Shown here one piece after another: positions 1 to 7,387 of a stretch of 23,105 nucleotides of DNA (position 1 is its first letter; every line of letters starts with the position of its first letter). The notes beneath the pieces are model-generated. The model saw only the letters and a list, made by a program, of their open reading frames with translations, did no database searches and was not told the origin of the DNA. Source of the stretch: Caldisericum exile_A. Its GTDB lineage: Bacteria; Caldisericota; Caldisericia; Caldisericales; Caldisericaceae. The translations under genes and the position numbers were made by a program. The DNA lies in NCBI RefSeq assembly GCF_047785965.1, contig NZ_JBLOBF010000016.1, positions 1-23,105 of the forward strand, read 5' to 3'.

Positions 1-852
1 ATGCCTTTTAACAAGAGTGTCGAGGTTATGTACTACAACATCGAAATGCTTAAAGAAGCAGGCTTCGACCATCCTCCAAGAACTTGGGATGAATTTGCAA
101 CAATGTGTAAGGCTCTCACAAAACCGGACGGTTCGCAGTGGGGTGCATCTTTAGGAATGAGTTCATCTGATGCAATCGTTGATGTTTGGTATGCAATGGT
201 GTATGAGTGGGGTGGAAGAGTCCTTACAGATGATTATAGAAATGTGTTGTTTGATAAAGATCCAAACGCCCTTGCTCCTGTTAAATTGCTTAACGAACTT
301 TATAAAAATGGTTATATGCATTTTACTAACGGATACGACTACCAATCAGATTTTGGAAATAAGAAATGTGCCTTCATTTTTGGAAGTGTTGTTGGATATA
401 CATATGTAGATCAAGCTGTTGGTGGTAGATTCAAATGGGCACAGGCTCCAATTCCAGCTGGACCAAAAGGACAATACACAACTCTTTCGGGTGCAAACGT
501 GGTGATTTTTGGAAATAGATATGATGCTCAAACTGTGAAGGGTGCATGGGAATTTGTAAAATGGTTTACCTCCCCATATCAAACAGCCAGATGGTCAATA
601 GATACAGCATATTTACCTGTTCGAAAAAGTGCACTTGATTTACCTCTTTTAAAAGATTTCATTGCAAATCATCCTGAAAGAAGAGCTGGTTTTGATGAAT
701 TGCCAAACGCTTTAATTGAACCAGTTACAAAAGAATGGACGCAAGCGTATGTTGATATTGGTGCAGAATTACAAAAGATTTTCCTTCAAAAGATTTCACC
801 CGAAGATGGTTATAAAGAACTCAGTATAAAGCTAAGATCTTATATCCACTAA
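1..852 (+). CDS. ABC transporter solute-binding protein, family 1 (sugar type), 5'-truncated by window edge
   Basis: The 283 visible residues are the C-terminal part of an extracellular family 1 solute-binding protein, the lipoprotein class that delivers sugars or glycerol-3-phosphate to ABC importers. The opening PFNKSVEVMYYN is the usual mid-protein segment found roughly 100 or more residues into such proteins, so the ATG at base 1 is internal and the true start lies outside the window. Other family features are the GANVVIF strand (about residues 163-170), the AWEFVKWFTSP helix (about 182-192) and YLPVRKSAL (about 204-212), which is the hinge and C-lobe signature. No permease follows; a terminator does, so any partner permeases must lie upstream or elsewhere. 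The ligand cannot be told from this part. Confidence 0.88.
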   Translation: MPFNKSVEVMYYNIEMLKEAGFDHPPRTWDEFATMCKALTKPDGSQWGASLGMSSSDAIVDVWYAMVYEWGGRVLTDDYRNVLFDKDPNALAPVKLLNELYKNGYMHFTNGYDYQSDFGNKKCAFIFGSVVGYTYVDQAVGGRFKWAQAPIPAGPKGQYTTLSGANVVIFGNRYDAQTVKGAWEFVKWFTSPYQTARWSIDTAYLPVRKSALDLPLLKDFIANHPERRAGFDELPNALIEPVTKEWTQAYVDIGAELQKIFLQKISPEDGYKELSIKLRSYIH

Positions 853-874
853 TAAATATAACTTATATATTGAC

Positions 875-910
875 AAGGCTATCCTCCAAAATGGATAGCC
901 TTTATTATTT
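875..910 (+). terminator. Rho-independent terminator after the solute-binding protein gene
   Basis: A perfect 10-bp stem, AAGGCTATCC (875-884) with GGATAGCCTT (893-902), encloses an 8-base loop and is followed by a T-rich run (TTTATTATTTTC). It lies 22 bases after the stop codon. Confidence 0.85.
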
Positions 911-947
911 TCTTTTTGCCATTTGCACTATTGAAAGAAACTTGATA

Positions 948-992
948 TTGTATAAATATTATTAACAAAAAATTTTTTTGTATAATATTATT
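948..992 (+). promoter_or_regulatory. Probable promoter of the beta-propeller gene; duplicated -10 block
   Basis: TATAAT at 981-986 lies 36 bases before the start codon, with a strong ribosome binding site AAGGAGGG at 1011-1018. The block TTGTATAATATTATT (978-992) is nearly repeated 30 bases upstream at 948-963 with one inserted A. That gives a second -10-like TATAAA at 951-956. No convincing -35 box is seen for either. Confidence 0.5.
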
Positions 993-1022
993 GGTGGAAT
1001 TAATAAATAAAAGGAGGGCAAA

Positions 1023-3503
1023 ATGAAGAAATCAATTGTGTGTTTTATTATTTTTGTATTGCTTTTTATTCTTTTTCCACACTTTTCACCTGCAAAGAGC
1101 CAATTGAGTGATGCATCGTGTAATAATTTTCTCTTTGATGAGAGGCATTCAGGGTTTTATCCATTTAGTACAGAGTTTGTATCGGGTATCCCTAAAGGAA
1201 AGCTTAATGTAGGTTCTCCCTTTACTTCGGTGCTTGTGCTAAATAATGGTTATATCTTCGTAAACTCTGCATCTTACCTTTGTATCTTTGACAACTATGG
1301 CGGGATTGTTTCTTTGATTAAAAGAAGCGGTGAAATTCCGTATGCAAGTCCTGTTATCTTAAATAACTTATTAATATTTACAATGACTAACACAATTTTA
1401 GCAGGCTATGATATTGTCCATAAAAATATTGTTTGGAGGTTCTTTGGGGATTCACGGATTAATACTCCTCTTGTATATGGTAACAACATATATTTTTTAA
1501 CGGAGAAAGGCTACCTCTATGCCCTGGATTCTTACGGAAAACTCATTTGGAAAGTATTTGTAGATATGTCAACTTTCAAAACACCCATAATTTCAAATTC
1601 ACTTATTTATACATTAAATGATCTTGGTAGTTTGTACTCAATTGATACAAACGGGAAAGTTGTATGGGAGTTTCCTTTGCTTACAAATCAGCTTGTAACG
1701 CATGGGGCCTATCTATTAGCCTCGAAGGATAATATGCTTTTTGCAGCGGTGAATGGGAAAAATGAAGGAACTCTGTTTGCCATAAAGGATAAGAAGGTTG
1801 TATTCACTTATAAAACAGGCTTGATTTCTTCTAATCCTGCTGTAGATGAGTTAGGTAATGTCTATATTGGGGATGCTGACGGTAAAGTATATGCAATAAA
1901 TTCAGCTGGTAAATTGCTTTGGAGTTTTACTACAAATAATGGTTCTATTCAAAGTGGTTGTACAATTTCAAGCGACGGGACAATTTTTGCTGTTACTTCA
2001 CAAAACACTCTCTATGCAATAACTAAGAATGGACAGTTGAGGTGGAAATATAACCTTCCATCGGGAACTTTTTCACCTGTTGTAATTGCAAACGACGGAA
2101 CTCTATTTGTTAATGCAAGAGATGAATTGTATGTTTTTAACGATTATATTCTTTCAGTTGAGGGATCTTCTTCCTGTGATGTTACTTTGGAACCTAAAAA
2201 ATCACACTATGCCCCAAATGAGATTATAAAATTAACCGCAAAACCAAAGCTACCTTTTTCCTTTTTATATTGGAAATCCTCTCCAGATGAACAAATTTAT
2301 AAAGATAATCCATTGTATTTGACGATGAATATGAATAAAAAGATAGGAAGAGAGGAAATTCATATAAAGGCCGTAGTTTCATTGCTTGCACCAATCTATA
2401 AATATAATATTGAGGCTTCTTCAAATGGTTATGGGAAAATAACGCCTGAAAAGGCAACTGTTGTTATGGGGGATTCGCTTACATTTACCTTTCAACCTAT
2501 CGAATTTTTTACTGTAAAAGATGTTCTTTTAGATGGGATTTCAGTTATTAACAGTGTGACACAACTTGATAATGGAAGCTTTACTTACACCTTGTCAAAT
2601 ATTAATCAAGACCACAAGATATATGTAAAATTTGAGAAATTGAATTATTGTATTGTTGCTAAAGCAGGGGAGGGCGGTAAGATTGTACCTTCAGGAATTA
2701 TTACTCTTAACCCCCATGAGAGTGTTATTTTTACGATCATTCCCGATTTTGGATATGAAATAAAGGATGTTTTAGTAGACGGCAAATCTGTCGGAAAGGA
2801 ATTTACACATGGCTTTTTAAATGTTTTAGGCAATCATACAATAACTGCCGAATTTCAAAAACAAACTTTTATTATTGAAGCAAATTCTGTAGGTCCCGGC
2901 AATATTGAGCCTGTAGGTAAGATAAGAGTTTATTATGGTGATTCTAAAACATTCAATTTTATACCAAATGAGGGAATGAAGGTTGCCGATGTAAATGTCG
3001 ATAATATAAGCATTGGACCGCAAACTTCATATACTTTTACAAAGATCAGCACTAATCATAAAATAACAGTGTTTTTTGAACGGAAACCAATTGAATATAA
3101 AATTATTCTTAAAATAGGAGAAGAAGGTTTTTCTGTAAATGGAGTCGTTAAAAAACTCGATTCACCTCCAGTTATTAAAAATGGCAGAACTCTTGTTGCA
3201 ATAAGACCAATTATAGAATCAATTGGAGGTACAATTAGTTGGAATGCAAACAATAGGAGTGTCTATATTGAAACAGATTTTGCTGTAATTACACTTTGGA
3301 TTGGAAAGCCCAATGCAACCGTTGAAATTCGAGGGAGTGGAATTTCTGAAATTAAACCAATTGACCCAGACAATCCCAAAGTAGTTCCTGAAATAATAAA
3401 CTCTCGAACAATGCTACCTTTGAGATTTATAAGCGAGAACTTGGGAGGAAAAGTAGATTGGGATCCTATAAATAAGACAATCACCATAGTGTTTGTATTG
3501 TAA
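1023..3503 (+). CDS. Secreted PQQ-type beta-propeller protein with InlB-like repeats and C-terminal stalk (copper amine oxidase N-like) domain
   Basis: This 826-residue exported protein begins with a hydrophobic signal peptide (about residues 1-25). Residues about 60-380 form PQQ-type beta-propeller blades, with repeated patterns such as LYALDSYGKLIWK, LYSIDTNGKVVWE and VYAINSAGKLLWS. Three or four beta repeats follow (about 380-690), each with a 'G.I.P.G' turn and a 'V.VDG.SVG' strand, as in the divergent InlB B-repeat family. The C-terminal 130 residues match the Cu_amine_oxidN1 stalk family: 'RTLVAIRPIIESIGGTISWN' and 'RTMLPLRFISENLGGKVDWD' are its two hallmark halves. No enzymatic residues are recognised. 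The likely role is as a surface-exposed or wall-associated scaffold or ligand binder. The ATG has a consensus ribosome binding site. No cofactor binding can be claimed. Confidence 0.85.
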   Translation: MKKSIVCFIIFVLLFILFPHFSPAKSQLSDASCNNFLFDERHSGFYPFSTEFVSGIPKGKLNVGSPFTSVLVLNNGYIFVNSASYLCIFDNYGGIVSLIKRSGEIPYASPVILNNLLIFTMTNTILAGYDIVHKNIVWRFFGDSRINTPLVYGNNIYFLTEKGYLYALDSYGKLIWKVFVDMSTFKTPIISNSLIYTLNDLGSLYSIDTNGKVVWEFPLLTNQLVTHGAYLLASKDNMLFAAVNGKNEGTLFAIKDKKVVFTYKTGLISSNPAVDELGNVYIGDADGKVYAINSAGKLLWSFTTNNGSIQSGCTISSDGTIFAVTSQNTLYAITKNGQLRWKYNLPSGTFSPVVIANDGTLFVNARDELYVFNDYILSVEGSSSCDVTLEPKKSHYAPNEIIKLTAKPKLPFSFLYWKSSPDEQIYKDNPLYLTMNMNKKIGREEIHIKAVVSLLAPIYKYNIEASSNGYGKITPEKATVVMGDSLTFTFQPIEFFTVKDVLLDGISVINSVTQLDNGSFTYTLSNINQDHKIYVKFEKLNYCIVAKAGEGGKIVPSGIITLNPHESVIFTIIPDFGYEIKDVLVDGKSVGKEFTHGFLNVLGNHTITAEFQKQTFIIEANSVGPGNIEPVGKIRVYYGDSKTFNFIPNEGMKVADVNVDNISIGPQTSYTFTKISTNHKITVFFERKPIEYKIILKIGEEGFSVNGVVKKLDSPPVIKNGRTLVAIRPIIESIGGTISWNANNRSVYIETDFAVITLWIGKPNATVEIRGSGISEIKPIDPDNPKVVPEIINSRTMLPLRFISENLGGKVDWDPINKTITIVFVL

Positions 3504-3530
3504 AAACCTTTTAAGCGAAAAGGAGTTTGA
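3504..3530 (+). terminator. Possible weak terminator after the beta-propeller gene
   Basis: CCTTTT (3507-3512) can pair with AAAAGG (3518-3523), extended by AAA with TTT across a bulge, directly after the stop codon. The stem is AT-rich and the following T-run is short (TTTGAATTT), so termination is only possible. Confidence 0.3.
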
Positions 3531-3582
3531 ATTTCAAGGATCTTTGTGGATAAGTATATTCACAAAGGACAAATTATTAAAC

Positions 3583-3611
3583 TTGCAAAAAAGGAGGTTA
3601 TTTATTATAAT
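3583..3611 (+). promoter_or_regulatory. Sigma-70 type promoter of the rplU operon
   Basis: TTGCAA (3583-3588), a 17-base spacer and TATAAT (3606-3611) form a near-consensus promoter. Transcription is expected to begin near 3618, giving a leader of about 62 bases before rplU. Confidence 0.75.
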
Positions 3612-3617
3612 ACTTTG

Positions 3618-3679
3618 ATTGGAGTTAAACTACTTACGGAAGGTTTCCCCAGTACCTTCTGTAGTGGAAGGAGGTTATT
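3618..3679 (+). promoter_or_regulatory. Structured rplU leader, candidate L21-responsive element
   Basis: ACTAC (3629-3633) pairs with GTAGT (3661-3665), and inside it GAAGGT (3639-3644) pairs with ACCTTC (3654-3659) around a TTCCCCAGT loop. Alternatively, CCTTC (3655-3659) can pair with GAAGG (3667-3671), which is part of the rplU ribosome binding site GGAAGGAGG (3666-3674). The two folds compete for the same CCTTC. Leaders autoregulated by L21 are known in other bacteria; that this one binds L21 is inference. Confidence 0.55.
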
Positions 3680-4000
3680 ATGGAAGCGATTATTAAAACT
3701 GGCGGTCACCAATATAGAGTTAAGGAAGGTGACACAATTAAGGTGCAAAAGATTGAAGGAGAAATAGGCACCAAAGTTAAATTCGACGAAGTGCTCCTTC
3801 TTAAAGATGGAGAAAAAGTTGTTGTTGGAAACCCAAAGGTTCAGAATGCCTACGTAGAGGGGACTATTAAAGAACAAGGAAGAGAAAAGAAAATCATTGT
3901 CTTTTTCTACAGGCACAAGACAAGAAACAAGAAGAAGCAGGGACACAGGCAACCCTACACTTTGATTACGATTGATAAGATTGTAGGGGAGGTAAACTAA
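3680..4000 (+). CDS. rplU: 50S ribosomal protein L21
   Basis: This is a full-length L21 (106 residues) of the large ribosomal subunit. It opens with MEAIIKTGGHQYRV, the invariant L21 start, and contains 'KKIIVFFYRHKTRNKKKQGHRQPYT', the basic RNA-binding segment that carries the family signature. The start has a strong ribosome binding site, AGGAGG, 5 bases upstream. It is the first gene of rplU-rpmA-obg-nadD, and rpmA follows after one base. Regulation probably acts through the leader structure just upstream. Confidence 0.97.
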   Translation: MEAIIKTGGHQYRVKEGDTIKVQKIEGEIGTKVKFDEVLLLKDGEKVVVGNPKVQNAYVEGTIKEQGREKKIIVFFYRHKTRNKKKQGHRQPYTLITIDKIVGEVN

Positions 4001-4001
4001 C

Positions 4002-4253
4002 ATGGGAAAGAAGAGAAGTAAAGTAAACGGCAGAGACTCCAACCCAAAATATCTTGGAGTTAAGTTATTTGATGGACAGTTTGCAAAAGCAGGCAATATT
4101 ATTGTAAGGCAGAGAGGCGAAAGGATTAAAGCTGGTAAAAATGTAGGTATTGGCTCTGACTGGACGCTTTTTGCCCTTAAAGATGGTATTGTCAAATTTA
4201 CAAAAACAAGAAAGTATACAAAGGTTGATGTCTTAGAGAGTGAGACCGCTTAA
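4002..4253 (+). CDS. rpmA: 50S ribosomal protein L27
   Basis: This 83-residue L27 belongs to the large subunit near the peptidyl transferase centre. The signature 'NGRDSNPKYLGVKLFDGQ' (residues 9-26) and 'GNIIVRQRGERIKAGKNVGIGSDWTLFAL' identify it. The N-terminal arm before NGRDS is GKKRSKV, about three residues shorter than the E. coli arm. It has no cleavable Prp-type extension as found in Firmicutes and Thermotogae. The ribosome binding site GGGGAGGT lies at 3986-3993, within the end of rplU. The 3' end overlaps obg by 14 bases. Confidence 0.97.
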   Translation: MGKKRSKVNGRDSNPKYLGVKLFDGQFAKAGNIIVRQRGERIKAGKNVGIGSDWTLFALKDGIVKFTKTRKYTKVDVLESETA

Positions 4254-5526
4254 AAAATCACTTATTGACCACGCTTATATAAGAGTTCGCTCTGGAAAAG
4301 GCGGAGACGGTGCAATAAGCTTTAGAAGGGAAAAGTTTATTCCTAAAGGTGGTCCTGATGGAGGGGACGGAGGTAAAGGTGGAGATGTTATTATCAAAGC
4401 CAATCAAAACCTCACAACCCTCCAGAAATTTTTATACAAGAAGCACTTCTTTGCAGAAAACGGAGAAAATGGAAGTGGTCGCCTCAAACATGGAAAAAAC
4501 GGGAAGGATTTGATAATTGAAGTCCCCGTTGGCACCACTATCATTGACAGAAATACGGGAAAAGTAATTGCTGAATTGAATAAAGACGGAGAATCAATTG
4601 TTGTTGCGAAGGGTGGAAAAGGCGGAAGGGGAAACAAAGCTTTTACAACATCTACCGAACGAGCACCTCACTATTCCGAAAAAGGCGGTCCATACGAGGA
4701 AAGAGACCTTGAACTGATCCTTAAAGTCATCTCTGATGTTGGTATTGTGGGGCTTCCAAATGCTGGTAAATCAACTTTTATCTCAAAAGTTAGTAATGCC
4801 CATCCTGAAATTGCTTCATATCCATTTACAACACTTTCCCCAAAAATTGGTGTTGTAAAGCTTGATGAATTAAGATCTTTTACAATTGCAGATTTACCTG
4901 GGCTTATTGAAGGCGCGTCAAAGGGAAAGGGTTTGGGTAATCAGTTTTTGTCTCACATTGAAAAGACAAAAGTTTTAATGTTCCTCATAGATGGTTCTGA
5001 TAGGAAAAACATTAAAAAAACCTACAAAATACTTTTAAATGAACTTGGAAGCTATAGTGAACAGCTCCTCCAAAAGAAGAGAATAATAGTCATAAATAAG
5101 ATTGATACCTGGCCGGTAAAAAGGACAAAGGAGTTAAAAGAATTTTTTAAAAGAGTAAACGAGGAAGTCTTCTTTATTTCAGCATTAGACGAAATTGGTC
5201 TTAGGGAAGTTCTCGAAAGATTATATGAACTTGTGAAAGAAACGAAAATAGGAGAAGAAAAGCCTCAGGAAGAGGTTAAGGAATTTACACTTGACCGAAA
5301 TAAGGAAATTATTGTGGAGAAGTTAGATGACAATACCTTTAAAGTATCAAATCCAGAACTCGAAAGGCGTGCAGAACTCACCGATTTTAATAGGGCAGGT
5401 TCAGTTAATGAACTATTGAGATACTTTGATAAGATTGGCCTTGATAGAATTCTTAAAGCAAGAGGAATTAAGGAAGGGGATAGAGTTCTAATTGGAAGCA
5501 AATCATTCATCTACCACGAAGATTAG
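4240..5526 (+). CDS. obg: Obg-family GTPase (CgtA)
   Basis: This 428-residue GTPase takes part in late 50S assembly and stress control. The glycine-rich Obg fold covers residues 1 to about 163 (SGKGGDGAISFRREKF, GGDGGKGGDV). The G domain follows: G1 GLPNAGKST (171-179), G3 DLPGLIEGAS (217-226), G4 NKID (286-289) and G5 SA (314-315). An OCT domain (about 357-428) ends the protein. The GTG start is inside rpmA with only a weak GAGAG upstream, so translation is probably coupled to rpmA; no better start lies downstream before the Obg fold. rplU-rpmA-obg is a classic conserved order. Confidence 0.96.
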   Translation: MRPLKKSLIDHAYIRVRSGKGGDGAISFRREKFIPKGGPDGGDGGKGGDVIIKANQNLTTLQKFLYKKHFFAENGENGSGRLKHGKNGKDLIIEVPVGTTIIDRNTGKVIAELNKDGESIVVAKGGKGGRGNKAFTTSTERAPHYSEKGGPYEERDLELILKVISDVGIVGLPNAGKSTFISKVSNAHPEIASYPFTTLSPKIGVVKLDELRSFTIADLPGLIEGASKGKGLGNQFLSHIEKTKVLMFLIDGSDRKNIKKTYKILLNELGSYSEQLLQKKRIIVINKIDTWPVKRTKELKEFFKRVNEEVFFISALDEIGLREVLERLYELVKETKIGEEKPQEEVKEFTLDRNKEIIVEKLDDNTFKVSNPELERRAELTDFNRAGSVNELLRYFDKIGLDRILKARGIKEGDRVLIGSKSFIYHED

Positions 5527-6130
5527 AATTGCGCTTTATGGTGGTGCATTTAATCCAATCCACATAGGACATCTATTTGTAGCAAAGGAGGCTACCTATC
5601 TTTTTGGCCTCGAAAGGGTAATTTTTGTCCCAACAGGGAACCCTGTCTTTGCTAAAAAAGATCTGCTCGATAAAAACATACGCTATAATCTTGTTAAAAT
5701 GGCGATAAAGAATGAGGATCACTTTGAAGTTTCGGATTTTGAAATTAAAAGGCCTGAGCCTTCCTATTACATAGACACGCTAAAGCACTTCACACAAGAT
5801 AATGTTGAGGTTTTTTCCATTATAGGGGAAGATGCGTTTTTAAAGATTACTCTCTGGAAAGACTACGAAGAGGTTCTAAGAAATTCCTACTTTATTGTTG
5901 CAAAAAGATTAAACGACGATTTTTTGACCCTAAGAGAATTTGTTTCTGAAAATCTCAATGGATTCAAAGATAAAATTTTTACTTTGAGCCATCCTCTCTT
6001 CTCCATTTCATCAACTTTGGTAAGAGAGCGAATAAAAAATGGCTTATCAATAACTTATCTTGTCCCAAAGGAAGTAGAATTAGAAATTTTGAGAAACAAC
6101 TATTACAGGCGCCTCAGTTCCTTAGGATAA
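5492..6130 (+). CDS. nadD: Nicotinate-nucleotide adenylyltransferase
   Basis: NadD transfers AMP from ATP to nicotinate mononucleotide, the penultimate step of NAD synthesis. The nucleotidyltransferase motif GGAFNPIHIGH (residues 17-27) and the C-terminal SISSTLVRERIKNG motif mark it. The length (212 residues) is normal. The start is uncertain: TTG at 5492 lies 35 bases inside obg, with GGAAGGGG 12 bases upstream, and adds about 10 residues before the conserved IRIALYGG. The only closer in-frame codon with initiation potential is ATT at 5522, which has no ribosome binding site. The 3' end overlaps the convergent DUF523 gene by 28 bases. Confidence 0.93.
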   Translation: MEANHSSTTKIRIALYGGAFNPIHIGHLFVAKEATYLFGLERVIFVPTGNPVFAKKDLLDKNIRYNLVKMAIKNEDHFEVSDFEIKRPEPSYYIDTLKHFTQDNVEVFSIIGEDAFLKITLWKDYEEVLRNSYFIVAKRLNDDFLTLREFVSENLNGFKDKIFTLSHPLFSISSTLVRERIKNGLSITYLVPKEVELEILRNNYYRRLSSLG

Positions 6131-7038
6131 GTATTAAAATATTTTTGTTTAAGGATGTAATCTTCGTTAAACCGTATAGCAAAACCCAAAATGAGTTCAA
6201 TAGGAGTGTATAAATCTATGTTTCCTTTTGAAAAGTCTTCGATTACGTCTAAAAAGTGTGCCTTTTCTTTTGGTGAAAGTTTATCCTTAAAATATCCAAA
6301 AGCATGAAGCAGTGTATTAATATGTGCACCTACCGATGGTTTTTTATTAAAAGAACTCTTGAAAATTTGTGAGTAATTTTGGTATGCGTCTATTTCGTTT
6401 TCTTTGAGGTTTGATATGATCTTCCCAAGTACTCTTAAATTTGTTTGATTGTATGTCATAAGCATCAATTTGTATCTTGCATGGAATTCAATAAGATTTG
6501 ACTTTGTAAGATTATCCTTCAATGTCCTTATATCGGCAAATGCAAAGATCTTTGTTAAAAATAGGTCTCTTATTCCTCTGTCGATGAGGCGCTTTTCATC
6601 TTCAATTGGATAATTTTTGAACATTTCCATTACCTTTCTTGCAAACATTCCCGAAGTTTTTCCCACAGGTTCTTTGCCTTCGTAATCTTTATAGTAATTT
6701 GTGTCTTTAACTCCGCAACTTGGAGATTTGCTTTTTAAAAGAAAGCCATCTACCTCATTCAAACTTTTGAGAACCCCCCTGCTGAATTCATGCATTTTTT
6801 GTGTTAGATCTATTTTTGTTTTTGGTTGTATGAGTTTATCGGGTTCATTTTTAACAATGATTATTGGGTCTCTTGGTATAGGGAGGCCTATTTGAACTTC
6901 TGGACAAACAGGAATATATTCTACAAATTCTCCTAACTTTTTTGCAAATTCATCCTTAATGATGCCACCATCATAGCGAGTTGCTTCTAAATTAATGCAC
7001 TTACTGAGGACAACTTTTGGTCTTGCGAAATTCTCCAT
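6103..7038 (-). CDS. DUF523-DUF1722 fusion protein (TudS-like and YbgA-like)
   Basis: The N-terminal ~150 residues are a DUF523 domain: VVLSKCINLEATRYDGG, then VCPE, then SPSCG. These carry the three family cysteines (residues 14, 45 and 108 from the ATG at 7038). DUF523 includes TudS, a [4Fe-4S] thiouracil desulfidase. The C-terminal ~140 residues are DUF1722 (FHARYKLMLMTYN, the YbgA family), which in E. coli lies beside photolyase phrB; a photolyase also sits close by here. The ATG at 7038 is preferred because GGAGGT lies 5 bases before it; the TTG at 7050 overlaps that site. Biochemical activity is inferred from family only. Confidence 0.9.
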   Translation of the reverse strand: MENFARPKVVLSKCINLEATRYDGGIIKDEFAKKLGEFVEYIPVCPEVQIGLPIPRDPIIIVKNEPDKLIQPKTKIDLTQKMHEFSRGVLKSLNEVDGFLLKSKSPSCGVKDTNYYKDYEGKEPVGKTSGMFARKVMEMFKNYPIEDEKRLIDRGIRDLFLTKIFAFADIRTLKDNLTKSNLIEFHARYKLMLMTYNQTNLRVLGKIISNLKENEIDAYQNYSQIFKSSFNKKPSVGAHINTLLHAFGYFKDKLSPKEKAHFLDVIEDFSKGNIDLYTPIELILGFAIRFNEDYILKQKYFNTYPKELRRL

Positions 7039-7095
7039 AAAAACCTCCAAAAAGTCAAATAATTTTCTTTAAAAACTATTGCATTTTTTTATTTT

Positions 7096-7105
7096 ATTAT
7101 AAAAT
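7096..7105. promoter_or_regulatory. Overlapping divergent -10 elements
   Basis: On the minus strand TATAAT (7101-7096) faces the DUF523-DUF1722 gene. On the plus strand TATAAA (7098-7103) faces the Lys-rich gene. They share ATTATAAA within a palindrome, ATTTTA-TTA-TAAAAT (7091-7105). No clear -35 boxes are visible on either side. Confidence 0.5.
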
Positions 7106-7124
7106 AGAATTAAAGGAGGTAAAA

Positions 7125-7346
7125 ATGGCTTGCAAAAAGAAAAATACCGAAAGTGCAGTGGAAGCAAAGAAGACCGAAGAAAAGAAGGTAGTCGAAGCTC
7201 CTAAAAAAGAGACCAAAAAGGCAACCGAGAAAAAAGAAGCCCCAAAGAAGAAAGAAACAATAAAGAAAGAAGTAAAAGAAACCACAAAAAAAGAAGAAAA
7301 GAAAGCTACAACTAAAAAGTCCACAACTACGAAAAAGGCAAAGTAA
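7125..7346 (+). CDS. Small lysine-rich low-complexity protein (histone H1-like tail)
   Basis: This 73-residue protein is 28 Lys (38%) and 13 Glu, with most of the rest Thr and Ala, in irregular KKET, KKAT and APKK units. It has no hydrophobic core, so it is probably disordered and could bind nucleic acid like bacterial histone H1-like or Lys-rich tail proteins; this is inference. A consensus ribosome binding site (AAGGAGGT, 7113-7120) and promoter-like -10 argue that it is a real gene. One cysteine sits at residue 3. It lies just upstream of the photolyase. The reverse strand is also open here, but as Phe/Ser-rich nonsense that mirrors the Lys codons. Confidence 0.75.
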   Translation: MACKKKNTESAVEAKKTEEKKVVEAPKKETKKATEKKEAPKKKETIKKEVKETTKKEEKKATTKKSTTTKKAK

Positions 7347-7349
7347 TTT

Positions 7350-7372
7350 AGGGGGGGGATTTTGTCCCCCCT
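7350..7372 (+). terminator. G/C-tract hairpin between the Lys-rich gene and photolyase
   Basis: Eight G (7351-7358) and six C (7366-7371) can form a GC stem around an ATTTTGT loop directly after the stop codon. The following sequence (TTCACAACTT) is a poor U-tract. It could be a terminator, an attenuator, or an mRNA-end stabiliser limiting read-through into the photolyase. Confidence 0.5.
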
Positions 7373-7387
7373 TCACAACTTAACGAA

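Noticed and set aside
3542..3567. TTGTGGATA..TTCACAA inverted repeat resembling a Rex operator
   Set aside because: The half-sites are separated by four more bases than in Rex sites and the left half is imperfect. Kept only as a 7-bp inverted repeat (CTTTGTG/CACAAAG).
3546..3767. 73-residue ORF over the rplU promoter and start
   Set aside because: It runs through the promoter and into rplU in another frame and matches no family; the AAGGAGG at 3591-3597 lies in the promoter spacer by chance.
3605..4195. 196-residue reverse ORF opposite rplU and rpmA
   Set aside because: Both forward genes are unmistakable ribosomal proteins; the reverse frame shows no domain or start signals.
7038..7050. 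Longer start (TTG at 7050) for the DUF523-DUF1722 gene
   Set aside because: This TTG overlaps the GGAGGT ribosome binding site that serves the ATG at 7038.
7097..7376. Two reverse-strand ORFs opposite the Lys-rich gene
   Set aside because: They are Phe/Ser/Cys/Leu-rich complements of Lys and Glu codons, with no start signals.
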